Counted from the first letter of the stretch, positions 1 through 8,966 are shown. The stretch: 64,000 nucleotides of DNA from Pseudomonadota bacterium (GCA_023389105.1 JAEWEY010000001.1:166974-230973), one strand, 5' to 3'. Notes: generated by a model from the letters alone, not told the origin. Numbers and translations: made by a program.

Positions 1-1053
1 CGACGCTTCTTTGGCCGATATCTAGGCGGCCTGCTCGGGGAGGCGGAGGCGAGCGGCAAGGTCAAGGTTGTGGAAGCCACCGCGACCCAGGCTTCGCGGA
101 CAGAAGGTGGGTGGCGGCTTCGCTTCGACGACGGTTCGTCGTTCGAAGCGGATGCATTGGCGCTGGCGACGGGCAACCAGGAGCCGGATGCCTTACGGGC
201 CTTCGCGGACGCTGGCGACCGGTTCATCCGCAACCCATGGGGCGACGTCGCACGCCGCGCGATCGCCGACCTTGCGGACACGGGTGAAGCGGCACTCATC
301 GTTGGGACCGGGCTCACCATGGTCGACCTGGCTCTTTCGCTCGATGCAGCCGGGTCCACCGGCCGCATTGTCGCTCTTTCTCGCCGTGGTCTCATCCCGC
401 GCACCCACGCGGATTTCGATCCGGCGCCCGTGCCCCTGGAGGATGTGCCGCACGGCGATGTTCGCAGTATGACGCACTGGCTCCGGAAGCGTGCTGCTGG
501 GGTGGGTTGGCGAGCCGCCGTCGACAGTCTTCGTCCACACAGTCATGCGCTCTGGCAGAGCTTCGATACAAATCAGCAGCGCCGCTTCCTGCGTCACGCG
601 CGACCCTGGTGGGATGTGCATCGCCACCGAATCGCGCCCGAGGTCGGTGCCACGGTCGCGCGCATGGTCGCTAACGGCCAGCTCGAGGTCGTTGCCGGGC
701 GGATAGAAACCGCAACTGCCATCGATGGGGGTGTCGAGGTCATTTATCGCCGCCGGCGTGGGGGTCAGCCGACACGCGAGACCTTCGCATATGCCTTCAA
801 TTGCACCGGCCCACTGCACAGCGTGAGCCACACCCACGATCCGCTGCTCCGAAGCCTGCTCGATTCCGGTGAGGTGCGCCCTGATCATCTCGGCATTGGA
901 CTTGAGATCGACGAAGCCTGTCGCGCCGCCAAACACTTATGGGCGATGGGTCCGCTGACCAAAGGCCGGTATTGGGAGATTATCGCGGTGCCGGATATTC
1001 GTGAGCAGGCTGCGCAGATTGCAGCAGATATCGAGCAGGAGCTTCAGCAATGA
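1..1053 (+). CDS. YdhS-like FAD/NAD(P)-binding oxidoreductase, 5' end outside window
   Basis: The reading frame is open from the first base, so the gene starts upstream; about 350 residues are visible. It shows a conserved ATG-type strand end (ATGNQEPD) and a second nucleotide-binding fold beginning ALIVGTGLTMVDLALSL, followed by SRRGLIPRTH. This layout matches the uncharacterised NAD(P)/FAD-binding YdhS family (COG4529). The N-terminal FAD-binding GxGxxG is not in view. The substrate is unknown. The stop codon overlaps the folE start (ATGA), so the two genes are probably translated together, hinting at a pterin- or flavin-linked role. The family call is fairly secure; the function is not. 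Confidence 0.8.
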   Translation, partial: RRFFGRYLGGLLGEAEASGKVKVVEATATQASRTEGGWRLRFDDGSSFEADALALATGNQEPDALRAFADAGDRFIRNPWGDVARRAIADLADTGEAALIVGTGLTMVDLALSLDAAGSTGRIVALSRRGLIPRTHADFDPAPVPLEDVPHGDVRSMTHWLRKRAAGVGWRAAVDSLRPHSHALWQSFDTNQQRRFLRHARPWWDVHRHRIAPEVGATVARMVANGQLEVVAGRIETATAIDGGVEVIYRRRRGGQPTRETFAYAFNCTGPLHSVSHTHDPLLRSLLDSGEVRPDHLGIGLEIDEACRAAKHLWAMGPLTKGRYWEIIAVPDIREQAAQIAADIEQELQQ

Positions 1054-1661
1054 ATGGCGATCCGGAGGACGGCGATCTCGTTGACCCGACGCCGGCCGTG
1101 GAAATTCCCGCGGATGTGGCGGACGCCGTGCGCACGATCATTCGCTGGGCCGGAGACGATCCGGATCGGGAAGGGCTGCTCGACACGCCACGCCGCGTGG
1201 CCAAAGCTTGGCAGGAATATACGAAGGGGTACCTGGAAAACCCGGCGGATCACCTCAGCCGCACCTTCGAGGAAGTTGGTGGTTACGACGAAATCGTCCT
1301 GCTGAAGCACATACCGTTCCAGTCGCATTGTGAGCATCACATGGCGCCGATCATCGGCACCGCGTCAATCGCGTATTTGCCCGGAAACCGCGTGGTCGGC
1401 ATCAGCAAACTGGCTCGCGTCCTCCACGGCTTTGCCCGCCGTTTGCAAGTACAGGAACGTCTGACGGCGCAGGTTGCGGATGCTATCTGGAAGCACCTGG
1501 AGCCGAAGGGCGTGGCGGTGGTCGTCGAAGCGAGCCACGCCTGCATGACAGCGCGCGGCGTCCAGACGCCGGGTGTGATGATGACGACGAGCCGGATGAT
1601 GGGCACGTTCCGCGAGGACGAACGCAGCCGTCGGGAAGTTCTCGCCCTGATGGGCTATTGA
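1050..1661 (+). CDS. folE: GTP cyclohydrolase I
   Basis: FolE converts GTP to 7,8-dihydroneopterin triphosphate, the first step of tetrahydrofolate and pterin synthesis, in the cytoplasm. The 203-aa length is normal for the family. The zinc ligands are visible: Cys94 in HCEHHMAP, and His163 and Cys165 in SHACMTARGV. The signatures GISKLARV (118-125) and VQERLTAQ (134-141) are intact, and the C-terminus ends in the usual TSRMMG...R segment. The ATG overlaps the stop of the upstream flavoprotein gene (ATGA), indicating translational coupling. A downstream hairpin may end the transcript. Confidence 0.97.
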   Translation: MNGDPEDGDLVDPTPAVEIPADVADAVRTIIRWAGDDPDREGLLDTPRRVAKAWQEYTKGYLENPADHLSRTFEEVGGYDEIVLLKHIPFQSHCEHHMAPIIGTASIAYLPGNRVVGISKLARVLHGFARRLQVQERLTAQVADAIWKHLEPKGVAVVVEASHACMTARGVQTPGVMMTTSRMMGTFREDERSRREVLALMGY

Positions 1662-1670
1662 GGAACGCAG

Positions 1671-1705
1671 GCGGGGCAGCGTCGCTGGCCTGATCGCTGC
1701 CCCGC
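1671..1705 (+). terminator. Perfect 11-bp hairpin between convergent genes
   Basis: GCGGGGCAGCG (1671-1681) pairs perfectly with CGCTGCCCCGC (1695-1705) across a 13-nt loop, just after folE and before the end of the convergent DUF2383 gene. No T-run follows on either strand, so it is only a candidate terminator or transcript-end stabiliser. Confidence 0.4.
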
Positions 1706-1745
1706 GCCCCACCCCAAACGGAGGGGGTGTTCCGCGCTTTAACGT

Positions 1746-2210
1746 TTACGCGTTGCTCGGGGTTTCCAGTCCGTGCTTCAGCTGGCTGATCTGGTCGTGG
1801 CCCTGCTTCACCGACTGATAGCATTGCTCGATCACCTGGCGGCTTTCACCCTGAATGCCATCGGTGTGCAGCGCAGCCTGCCATTTCTCCTTGAGATAAT
1901 CCTCGCCGCGTTCGACCTCGTTGATGATCGACTTTTCATCGCGGCCCGTAATGGCCGCCTTCAAATCTTCGAAACGCTGATGAGTCTTGCCGAGGAATGA
2001 GCCCTCGTCCTCCGGGTTTCCACCGAGGCGCTGCACTTCCGAGCGGAGCTTTGAAACGACTTCCTGCCGCTCGTCGGCGCGCTGCCGGAAGATTTCGCGC
2101 AGGCGCTCATTGTCGATATTCTTCGCGCTGTCTTCATAGCCGTTCACGCTGTCGATGGTCGTTGCGATCAGCGTGTTGAGTGCGGTGATGGTTTCTGAAT
2201 GCTCAGCCAT
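1746..2210 (-). CDS. DUF2383 (PA2169-type) four-helix-bundle protein
   Basis: A 154-aa, highly charged, helix-rich soluble protein. The N-terminus SETITALNTLIATTIDSVNG and a tail with ERGEDYLKEKW fit the PA2169 family (DUF2383), a ferritin-like four-helix bundle of unknown biochemistry. Members are often found among stress-induced proteins. The start is placed at the ATG at 2210 because GGAGG lies five bases upstream; a TTG 12 bases further upstream would bury that ribosome site. It is transcribed alone, convergent to folE. I looked for a stress-sigma promoter upstream and found none. Confidence 0.85.
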   Translation of the reverse strand: MAEHSETITALNTLIATTIDSVNGYEDSAKNIDNERLREIFRQRADERQEVVSKLRSEVQRLGGNPEDEGSFLGKTHQRFEDLKAAITGRDEKSIINEVERGEDYLKEKWQAALHTDGIQGESRQVIEQCYQSVKQGHDQISQLKHGLETPSNA

Positions 2211-2347
2211 ATGTACCTCCAATGGTGATTAGCTGAGACCGGAACGTGCGAGAGCGCGGGACGATGCACGGGCGGCAACGAATTCACTCCCCCGCATCCG
2301 GCAAATAGGGCAGTGTGCCGCAGCTTTTGACCGAAGGGGGCGAGTCG

Positions 2348-3919
2348 ATGGCACTGACACGCAGGGGTTTGCTTGAACGCATTGGCCACGCGGGGGGCAT
2401 CGGCGCCGCCTACATGGCAATGGAGACATTGGGCTTGGCAATCCCAACGGCGGCGGGGGCGGAGAATTTCGCGCTCGCACGGGCAGGCAAGGGCAAGTCT
2501 GTGGTCGTCCTGGGCGCTGGAATCGCCGGACTGGTGTCGGCCTATGAACTTCAGCGCGCGGGTTACCGGGTCACGGTGCTCGAAGCCCGCGACCGCATTG
2601 GTGGCCGCTCCTGGTCGATCCGCGGCGGTGACCGCATTGTCCAGATGGGCCGCGCCGACCAGCACGCTTCCTTCGATCCCGGGCTCTATTTCAACGCAGG
2701 CCCGGCGCGTTTGCCCTCATCGCATCGGGTGATCCTGGGCTACGCACGCCGCTTCGGTGTCCAGCTGGAGCCGTTTATCAACGTCAATCGCAACGCGGGC
2801 TGGGACTTCGGCGGCAAGGTCCAGCCGGAGCGGCGGATGGTTGAAGATCTTCGCGGCCACCTCGCGGAGCTGCTAGCCAAAGCCATCGACCGCCACGCGC
2901 TGGACGGGGTCGTGTCGAAGGATGAGCTGGCGATGGTTCGCCAATTTCTCGTTCCCTACGGTTCGCTGGACGACAAAGGCAGCTATCGACCATCCGGATC
3001 TTCGGGCTGGGCAACGGACGGCGGCGGCTATGCGCAGGCGCCGGTCCCGCTCGGTTCGCTGGCCTTCAAGGACCTCGCGCCGTCGCCTGCGGTGACGCTG
3101 CCTTATTTGTTTGAGCACATCTGGGACATGCAATCGACGATGCTGCAGCCGGTCGGCGGCATGGATCGCATTGCGCACGCCATCTATCAGCCGGTGAAGC
3201 CCTTGGTGCGCCTGAAGTCGCCCGTGACCGCCATCCGCCGCGGGGGCGATCGCGTCCGGATCGAGCACGGCCCGGGCAAACAGATCACCGAAGCCGACTT
3301 TTGCGTGTGTACGCTCGGCGCGAATCTGCTGACCAAAATCCCGAACGACTTTTCGCCTGCCAAGCAGGCGGCGCTGAGAAAAGTCGAATATCTGCCTAGC
3401 GTCAAAGTCGCGTTCGAGGCGCCGCGATTCTGGGAAAGCGACGACAATATCTTCGGCGGACTGGCCTGGACCGACCGAGATAATGAGAACGTCATCTATC
3501 CGTCGAACAACATCGGCGGGGCCAAGGGCGTGCTGGTGGGCGCCTACGTCGCCGGCTGGACCCATCGCGACAACCCGCAGAAATTTGCCGCCTACAGCGA
3601 TGCAAAGCGGCTTCAGATTTCGCGGGAATCGGTGGAGGCACTCCATCCGGGAAGGTCGAAGCTGTTAGGCAAAGGCGTGACGGTCGGTTGGGGGCTGGTT
3701 CCGTATTCGGAAGGCGTGGGCGCGATCTGGCCCGATGGGCCCGGCGGCAATGGGGCGCGTGGGGCCGATTATGCGGAATTGCTGAAGCCCGAGGGTCCGA
3801 TCGTCTTTGCGGGCGAGCATTTGAGCTATCAGGGCCTGTGGCAGGAAGGTGCTGCGCTGTCGGCGCACGAAGCCCTCAAACTCGTCGCCACGATGGCAAG
3901 AGAGTCGGCGCCAGCCTAG
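2348..3919 (+). CDS. Flavin monoamine oxidase family protein, probably Tat-exported
   Basis: A 523-aa FAD-dependent amine oxidase that would oxidatively deaminate an amine or amino acid. The N-terminus ALTRRGLLERIG followed by a small-residue stretch looks like a twin-arginine export signal, suiting an enzyme folded around FAD. The FAD fold follows as VVVLGAGIAGLVSAYEL and the GG-doublet region as ARDRIGGRSW. The C-terminus carries FAGEHLSYQGLWQEGA, which contacts the flavin in this family. The start at 2348 is preferred over a GTG at 2315 because GAAGGGGGCGAG precedes it and it begins the signal peptide. Substrate unknown. Confidence 0.88.
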   Translation: MALTRRGLLERIGHAGGIGAAYMAMETLGLAIPTAAGAENFALARAGKGKSVVVLGAGIAGLVSAYELQRAGYRVTVLEARDRIGGRSWSIRGGDRIVQMGRADQHASFDPGLYFNAGPARLPSSHRVILGYARRFGVQLEPFINVNRNAGWDFGGKVQPERRMVEDLRGHLAELLAKAIDRHALDGVVSKDELAMVRQFLVPYGSLDDKGSYRPSGSSGWATDGGGYAQAPVPLGSLAFKDLAPSPAVTLPYLFEHIWDMQSTMLQPVGGMDRIAHAIYQPVKPLVRLKSPVTAIRRGGDRVRIEHGPGKQITEADFCVCTLGANLLTKIPNDFSPAKQAALRKVEYLPSVKVAFEAPRFWESDDNIFGGLAWTDRDNENVIYPSNNIGGAKGVLVGAYVAGWTHRDNPQKFAAYSDAKRLQISRESVEALHPGRSKLLGKGVTVGWGLVPYSEGVGAIWPDGPGGNGARGADYAELLKPEGPIVFAGEHLSYQGLWQEGAALSAHEALKLVATMARESAPA

Positions 3920-4016
3920 CGCTCGTCGAAGAGAAGCGGCGGATGGGCGATTATCGCGTGATGACTGGCGCCGGCGCCCCACGGGCAATAAGGCGTCCTA
4001 ACGAAGGGGAGAAATC

Positions 4017-4775
4017 ATGCGCTTGCTGCTCATCGCCACTGCCGCCCTTGCCTTGTCACCGGTTGGGACCGCTGCTCTCGCGCAGTCCACCTTGGCCGCT
4101 GCGGTCGCCGACACTGCCAACCGCACGCCGGACAACGTGAAGCTGGATGAGTTCCGGAAGCCGGCGGCGCTCCTGCAGTTCTTTGGGGTCAAGTCCGGCA
4201 TCCAGGCGCTCGATATGTTCGGCGCCAACAAATATTGGGCGGAGATCATGTCGCCGGTGGTCGGGCCCAAGGGTCACATCACCGTCTGGCAGCCCACCCA
4301 GTTCCTTACTGACAAGAACCGCGTGCCGTTCGAAGATTTTGCGGGGCGCGCGAAGAACGTCAGCCTGATTTCCAGCCCATTCGAAGCGCCGGACCTGCCC
4401 AAGGCGAAGTTCGACTTCGCGCTGATCAATATGGACTACCACGATACCTATTGGGAAAGCGCCGAGCGCAAGGTCCCGCGGCAGGATCCGAATGCCTGGC
4501 TCAAGCGGCTTTACGCCGCCATGAAGCCGGGTGGGGTCGTGGGCGTAGTCGACCACGTTGCGAACGCGAAGAGCGATCCGCGCGAAAGCGTCGAGAAGAT
4601 GCACCGCATCGACCCGGAAATCATCAAGGCCGACTTCAAGCGCGCGGGATTTGTGCTCGCGGGTTCTAGCGATCTGCTCCGCAACTCCGCCGACGATCAC
4701 AGCAAGGGCGTGTTCGATGCGTCGATCCGCGGCAAGACGGACCGGGTTGTCTTCAAGTTTAAGAAGCCGCGTTGA
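4017..4775 (+). CDS. Exported class I methyltransferase-like protein
   Basis: A 252-aa protein with a clear cleavable signal peptide (MRLLLIATAALALSPVGTAALAQ) and a methyltransferase-like fold of the COG4798 type. The segment around IQALDMFGANKYWAEIMSPVVG stands where the SAM-binding glycine loop should be but is a poor match to the usual DxGxGxG, and MKPGGVVGVVDH is the typical post-strand-5 motif. Families like this are exported, where SAM is not expected, so catalysis is uncertain. AAGGGGAGAAATC before the ATG is a good ribosome site. The stop overlaps the downstream symporter start. Confidence 0.78.
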   Translation: MRLLLIATAALALSPVGTAALAQSTLAAAVADTANRTPDNVKLDEFRKPAALLQFFGVKSGIQALDMFGANKYWAEIMSPVVGPKGHITVWQPTQFLTDKNRVPFEDFAGRAKNVSLISSPFEAPDLPKAKFDFALINMDYHDTYWESAERKVPRQDPNAWLKRLYAAMKPGGVVGVVDHVANAKSDPRESVEKMHRIDPEIIKADFKRAGFVLAGSSDLLRNSADDHSKGVFDASIRGKTDRVVFKFKKPR

Positions 4776-6043
4776 CCGAAGCGGACGGTAAGCCGGCAAA
4801 AGAGGCCGGCGCGAGTCTGAGGGCTTATTATGCACTCGGTTCACTGGTGCTCGGCATTGTCGCGGGGATCTTCGCCAACGGATTAGGCGGCGGCTCGCGC
4901 GACAATGCGCTCGGCGTTGCCTCATTCGTCGGCACGCTGTGGCTCAACGGCCTGAAGATGACCGTCATTCCGTTGGTCGTCGCGCTGCTGATCGTCGGCA
5001 TCGCCAAGAGCGCCGAAGCGGCTCAAGCGGGCCGGATTGCGGGACGTTCGGTGTTGTGGATCGTCATTATCTGCACCCTATCGTCGATCTTTGGCGCCAT
5101 CGCGACCGTTGCCTTGACCGGCGCTTTTCCGCTTTCGCGCGAGACCGCGGGACTGCTGCAGGTGGCGCTCGGCCATGTCGAGCAAACTGCATCAGGTCCG
5201 CTGCCTGGTGCTGCCGAATTCTTTAAAGGGGTCGTGCCTTCGAACGTGGTGGCTGCGGCCAGCAACGGCGATGTCCTTCCCCTGACGGTGTTTGCCGTAT
5301 TGTTCGCACTGGCCCTCACCAAGATCGCGGCCCGCGGGCGCGAGGCCGTGGTGACCTTGTTCGAAGCGGTCGGGGACGCATTGCTGGTCGTGATCGGATG
5401 GGTGCTGGCAGTAGCGCCAATCGGCGTATTCGCCTTGGCCTTCACCGTCGGCGCGACCGCCGGAGGGGCCGCTTTCGCGGGCCTCGGCCATTATGTGATC
5501 ATCATCTCCGTGATCGGCATCCTCGTGACGCTTGCAGCCTATCCGCTGGCTGCGGTGGCCGGACGGGTTAATCTGGGCAGTTTCTCGCGTGCACTGATCG
5601 CGCCGCAGGCTGTCGCGATCTCAACGCGGTCATCGCTCGCATCGCTTCCGGCCATGCTTGCATCGGCAAAACAGATGGGCCTGCGCGACGAGGTCAGCGA
5701 CGTATCGCTGCCGATCGCGGTGGCCCTGTTCCGCGCGACCGGTCCCGCCATGAACACCGCTGTCGCATTCTACGTTGCGCACTGGCTCGGCCTCGAGCCG
5801 ACCTTCGCGCAAATGGTCGCCGCGACCGCCGTGGGCGCAGTTATGAGCTATGGCGCGGTCAGCCTGCCGGGCGAAGTGACCTACATTAGTTCGATCGCCC
5901 CAATTGCGCTGGCCCTTGGCGTCCCGATCGCGCCACTGGGGCTACTGGTGGCTGTAGAAATGGTGCCGGACATCTTCCGAACAGTCGGCAACGTCACTCA
6001 TGACGTGACCCTCGCCAGCATCGTGGACCGGGAAACGCGTTAA
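4772..6043 (+). CDS. Dicarboxylate/amino acid:cation symporter (DAACS family)
   Basis: A 423-aa integral inner-membrane carrier of the GltP/DctA/GltT fold that takes up glutamate, aspartate or C4-dicarboxylates with Na+ or H+. There are about eight hydrophobic segments. The serine-rich re-entrant loop appears as AISTRSSLASLPAML and the unwound TM7 region as GPAMNTAVAFYVAHWLG, both hallmarks. The start is a TTG at 4772 overlapping the preceding stop (TTGA), so translation is coupled to the exported methyltransferase-like gene. The exact substrate cannot be told from sequence. Confidence 0.93.
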   Translation: MTEADGKPAKEAGASLRAYYALGSLVLGIVAGIFANGLGGGSRDNALGVASFVGTLWLNGLKMTVIPLVVALLIVGIAKSAEAAQAGRIAGRSVLWIVIICTLSSIFGAIATVALTGAFPLSRETAGLLQVALGHVEQTASGPLPGAAEFFKGVVPSNVVAAASNGDVLPLTVFAVLFALALTKIAARGREAVVTLFEAVGDALLVVIGWVLAVAPIGVFALAFTVGATAGGAAFAGLGHYVIIISVIGILVTLAAYPLAAVAGRVNLGSFSRALIAPQAVAISTRSSLASLPAMLASAKQMGLRDEVSDVSLPIAVALFRATGPAMNTAVAFYVAHWLGLEPTFAQMVAATAVGAVMSYGAVSLPGEVTYISSIAPIALALGVPIAPLGLLVAVEMVPDIFRTVGNVTHDVTLASIVDRETR

Positions 6044-6050
6044 TCATTTT

Positions 6051-6079
6051 GAACGGTGGCTGACCACCGTTCGTCGATT
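6051..6079 (+). terminator. Hairpin after the symporter gene
   Basis: GAACGGTGG (6051-6059), a CTGA loop and CCACCGTTC (6064-6072) form a perfect 9-bp stem eight bases after the symporter stop, followed by GTCGATTT. The short T-tail makes it a moderate intrinsic-terminator candidate. Confidence 0.55.
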
Positions 6080-6242
6080 TGGCCATTCACGAACGACCCT
6101 CGTCGAGCCGCCGATATTCGGGGCGTGGTTGGTCGATGATGGCGCGAATTCGCCGCCGATTTGCGCGATCTCCACCCTGCGACGCGGGGCGACCCTCTCC
6201 ATTCCCCAGCTGTCCCGCGTCGCAGACAAAGGGAGTATTGTG

Positions 6243-6590
6243 ATGTTCAAGACAGTCCCCGCGATAGCTGCACTCGCTTTCGCCGCGGTGCTGGTGGTTC
6301 CCACCGTCAGCCATGCGCAGGACACGCGGTCGATGACCGTATCCTACGCCGACCTCAATCTGACCTCCGACATTGGTCAGGAAAGGCTTCAGGCCCGGGT
6401 CGATCTCGCCGCATCCTATGTCTGCGGGCAGGCAGATACGCGTGATTTCAACTGGGCGCGTGCCGTTCAGGCTTGCCGCAGCGACGCCATCGACGGAGCC
6501 CAGCCGGCGGTCCTCGCGGCGATTAACAACGCCCGTCACCCCAGCGTCGAGGTGCTTCAGGCTACCTCGCTCGTCGTAAGCGGAAAGTGA
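6243..6590 (+). CDS. UrcA family exported protein
   Basis: A 115-aa secreted protein with a signal peptide ending VVPTVSHAQD. The mature part has the UrcA signature: MTVSYADLNLTSDIGQERL, then RVDLAASYVCG and a second cysteine in VQACRSDA, probably one disulfide. UrcA proteins are abundant in sphingomonads and related alphaproteobacteria; their function is unknown. The ATG at 6243 follows AAAGGGAG. A strong intrinsic terminator lies 13 bases after the stop, so the gene is probably monocistronic. Confidence 0.88.
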   Translation: MFKTVPAIAALAFAAVLVVPTVSHAQDTRSMTVSYADLNLTSDIGQERLQARVDLAASYVCGQADTRDFNWARAVQACRSDAIDGAQPAVLAAINNARHPSVEVLQATSLVVSGK

Positions 6591-6603
6591 TGGATCGTTC
6601 ACC

Positions 6604-6643
6604 GGGCCGCCGCGTGTCTCGACGGGCACGCGGCGGCCCTTTT
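6604..6643 (+). terminator. Strong rho-independent terminator
   Basis: GGGCCGCCGCGTG (6604-6616) pairs perfectly over 13 bp with CACGCGGCGGCCC (6627-6639), followed by TTTT. It ends the UrcA transcript just before the end of the convergent response-regulator gene. Confidence 0.9.
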
Positions 6644-6648
6644 CGATT

Positions 6649-7395
6649 CTAGCGGCCGGCGATGGCCCGCACACGGTCAGAATAAAGTCGTCCGACGGGC
6701 TGCTCCGTCCCGTCTGCCAGGCGCGCGATCCAGCGGCCGGAGGGATTGCGGGAGAACCCGGCAATGAAGTCCTTGCGAACGATGGCCGAGCGGTGAAGGC
6801 GGACAAACAACTCCGGATCCAGGCCTTCCTCCAAAGCGGCCATCGAATGGTGGATCAGCCAGCTTCGGCGCCCCACATGCAGGCGCATGTAATCGCGCTC
6901 GGCCGACACCCGGTCGACGTCGCGGGATGCGATCCGCACCAGTCCCGACAAGTCGGATGCCCAGAACTCTTCGAGCCATTGAGATGCCTGTCCTTGCTGC
7001 GGCCCCGTCTGGCGCTGCTGGAGGTAGGCGCGCGTTCGATCCAACGCACGTTGCAGCCGGTTGGGATCGACCGGCTTCATCAGGTAATCGACGGCTTCGA
7101 CCTCGAATGCGGCAACGGCAAACTGGTCGAACGCGGTCACAAAGATCACGGCAGGCGACGGGCTTTGCGAAGCCAGCGCCCGGGCGACGGCAATCCCGTC
7201 GCGGCCTGGCATCGCAATGTCGAGCAACAGCAAGTCCGGGTGGAGCGCTTCCGTCAGATTGATCGCGCTGTCGCCGTCGCTTGCGGTGCCCACCAGCTGC
7301 GCGCCTTCCGCCCGCGCCAGGAGCAACTGCAGCCGCTCCGCCGCCAGCGGTTCGTCGTCAGCAATCAGGACGCGCAGCGGCTCCGCCTCAGTCAT
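6649..7395 (-). CDS. LytTR-family response regulator
   Basis: A 248-aa DNA-binding response regulator of the LytR/AlgR type. The receiver domain (about 8-120) has the acidic pocket in VLIADDEP, phosphoacceptor Asp59 in LLLLDIAMPG, the Thr switch in IFVTAFDQ and the Lys in DYLMKPVD. The C-terminal LytTR domain (about 150-245) includes ERDYMRLHVG and the typical FVRLHRSAIVRKDFI. It overlaps the end of the sensor kinase gene by eight bases, so the two are co-translated and form one two-component system. The signal and target genes are not visible. Confidence 0.95.
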   Translation of the reverse strand: MTEAEPLRVLIADDEPLAAERLQLLLARAEGAQLVGTASDGDSAINLTEALHPDLLLLDIAMPGRDGIAVARALASQSPSPAVIFVTAFDQFAVAAFEVEAVDYLMKPVDPNRLQRALDRTRAYLQQRQTGPQQGQASQWLEEFWASDLSGLVRIASRDVDRVSAERDYMRLHVGRRSWLIHHSMAALEEGLDPELFVRLHRSAIVRKDFIAGFSRNPSGRWIARLADGTEQPVGRLYSDRVRAIAGR

Positions 7396-8614
7396 GCGTT
7401 TCCACCGGCATAGTCAGCGAAACCTTGTAGCCACCGTCTTTCATCGGGCCGTATCGGCAGTTTGCGCGCGATCCCCATCTGGCTTCTAGCCGCTGGCAGA
7501 CGTTCGCGAGGCCAAGGCCGGTCCCTTCGTGCGTTGCCGCAGGCAAGCCGTCCTTGCCGCCATGTTTCAGGCGATTGCTGATCTCCAGCGTCATGCGGTT
7601 GTTCTCGGCCCGCTTGGCGTCGATACGAATGAGAACCGCTTTGCGACTCTTCGACACCCCATATTTGATCGCATTTTCCACGATGGGCTGCAGGATGAGG
7701 GCGGGCAGTCGCGCCTGCTGAAGATCGTCCGGCACGTCGATCTCGACGGTAAGGCGGTCCGGGAACCGGGCCATTTCTATGTCGAGGTAGAGACGCTGCA
7801 GGTCGATTTCCTCTGCCAGGCTCACATCCGCGCTAGGGTCAAGCGAAAGGCTCGTGCGGAAGAAGGTGGACAGGGCGAGCAGCATGGTTTCCGCGCGGTC
7901 GGTTCGTCCTGTCATCACCAGCGACGACAGCGAATTCAACGTGTTGAAAAGGAAGTGCGGATTGACCTGGTAGCGCAGCGCCCGGACCTGCGCCGCCTGA
8001 GCGGCCGATTCCGCCTCGGCAAGCCGGCGCTGCGCACCCAGCGCGGCAGCTTGTGCCTGATTGGCGATATAGAAGGCGCTCCACCCGATGAAGAAAAACA
8101 ACCACGTCACGGCGACGTCCAGCGCCATGCGCACGCGTTTCATGGGGTCGATCTCGCGCATACGCGGAACCGTCAGCACCAGCGGTTCCTGCGCCGTACG
8201 CTCGATCCGGATTTGATTGCCCCGCTCGACGACGTTGAATCCTTCGCGGGCCTGGAAACGGAACTCTTCCTTGCTTTCCCGCATCCAGTCTTCTGATGCG
8301 ACGACGATGCTGCCGAGGCTTACCGCGCCGAGCATCGAGGCACCCAGTGCGATGCCCGCCTTGCGCCGAATGGTCGATCCTTCGCCAAGGGCACTGATCG
8401 CGGCGTAAATTCCCAGCGTGATGACGATACCGACGCCAATCACCAGCAACTTGTTCTCGAGCACCGTCCAGGGATCGGAACCCAGAAACGCACGCGCCAT
8501 GACGGTGAGCGCGTAAAAAGCCCAAAAGCCGACGATTGATTTCAGCGCGAACGGCCAGTCGCTGAAGCGCGTCTGGACCGCGGGTGGTCGTGTCATGAGC
8601 ATTGGTACATTCAT
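7388..8614 (-). CDS. LytS-type sensor histidine kinase
   Basis: A 408-aa membrane histidine kinase of the His_kinase (PF06580) class, partner of the LytTR regulator it overlaps. About four hydrophobic segments (roughly 22-45, 56-75, 86-105, 165-185) flank a loop of about 60 residues that could sense an extracytoplasmic signal. The phosphoacceptor is His220 in YQVNPHFLFNTLNSL. The ATP-binding N box reads LILQPIVENAIKYG and the G box GTGLGLANVCQRL. The ATG at 8614 is preferred to an upstream start because AGGAGAG sits nine bases before it. Confidence 0.94.
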   Translation of the reverse strand: MNVPMLMTRPPAVQTRFSDWPFALKSIVGFWAFYALTVMARAFLGSDPWTVLENKLLVIGVGIVITLGIYAAISALGEGSTIRRKAGIALGASMLGAVSLGSIVVASEDWMRESKEEFRFQAREGFNVVERGNQIRIERTAQEPLVLTVPRMREIDPMKRVRMALDVAVTWLFFFIGWSAFYIANQAQAAALGAQRRLAEAESAAQAAQVRALRYQVNPHFLFNTLNSLSSLVMTGRTDRAETMLLALSTFFRTSLSLDPSADVSLAEEIDLQRLYLDIEMARFPDRLTVEIDVPDDLQQARLPALILQPIVENAIKYGVSKSRKAVLIRIDAKRAENNRMTLEISNRLKHGGKDGLPAATHEGTGLGLANVCQRLEARWGSRANCRYGPMKDGGYKVSLTMPVETHD

Positions 8615-8690
8615 GTCCCAAAACTCTCCTGTCGCAAACCGCCGCCTGCCCATTGGCAGAAGCGCAAATGCATCCGGTCGAAACCCCCAA

Positions 8691-8715
8691 GGAACGCGAG
8701 GCTATTCCACTCGTT
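8691..8715 (+). promoter_or_regulatory. EcfG-type general stress response promoter
   Basis: GGAAC (8691-8695), a 16-base spacer and CGTT (8712-8715) match the consensus known for EcfG/sigma-EcfG promoters of the alphaproteobacterial general stress response. It points at the small gene starting at 8751, leaving a leader of about 30 bases with its ribosome site. Scanning other gene starts in the window by eye found no second exact match. The regulatory role is inferred. Confidence 0.65.
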
Positions 8716-8750
8716 GGCGTGCCGAATTCATACCGGATGGAGGACCAACT

Positions 8751-8966
8751 GTGAACGAAGATGCGCGCAGGGGGAGTGCGCCCCCACCGGTGATTTCAGC
8801 GCCGCCCGAACGGGAGCTTGAGCGGAAGCTTAAGAGCGATCCGCACAACCCCGATGCCAAGGTCGATGTGGGGAGCGACGAATCCATGGACGCGTCGGAT
8901 CCGCCGTCGGCAACGCAGCCCGGCTGCGATGATGGCCCGGCACCGTCTTCCGGCTTCCCGGAGTAG
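8751..8966 (+). CDS. Small acidic protein with SDESMDASDPPS motif
   Basis: A 71-aa soluble, probably disordered, Pro- and Asp-rich protein. The core KVDVGSDESMDASDPPSATQ belongs to a recurring SDES-x-x-ASDPPS motif that I associate with small conserved alphaproteobacterial proteins of unknown function. The GTG start at 8751 is chosen because GGAGG (8739-8743) lies seven bases upstream. An EcfG-consensus promoter 36 bases upstream suggests induction in the general stress response. No enzymatic motif is visible. Confidence 0.7.
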   Translation: MNEDARRGSAPPPVISAPPERELERKLKSDPHNPDAKVDVGSDESMDASDPPSATQPGCDDGPAPSSGFPE

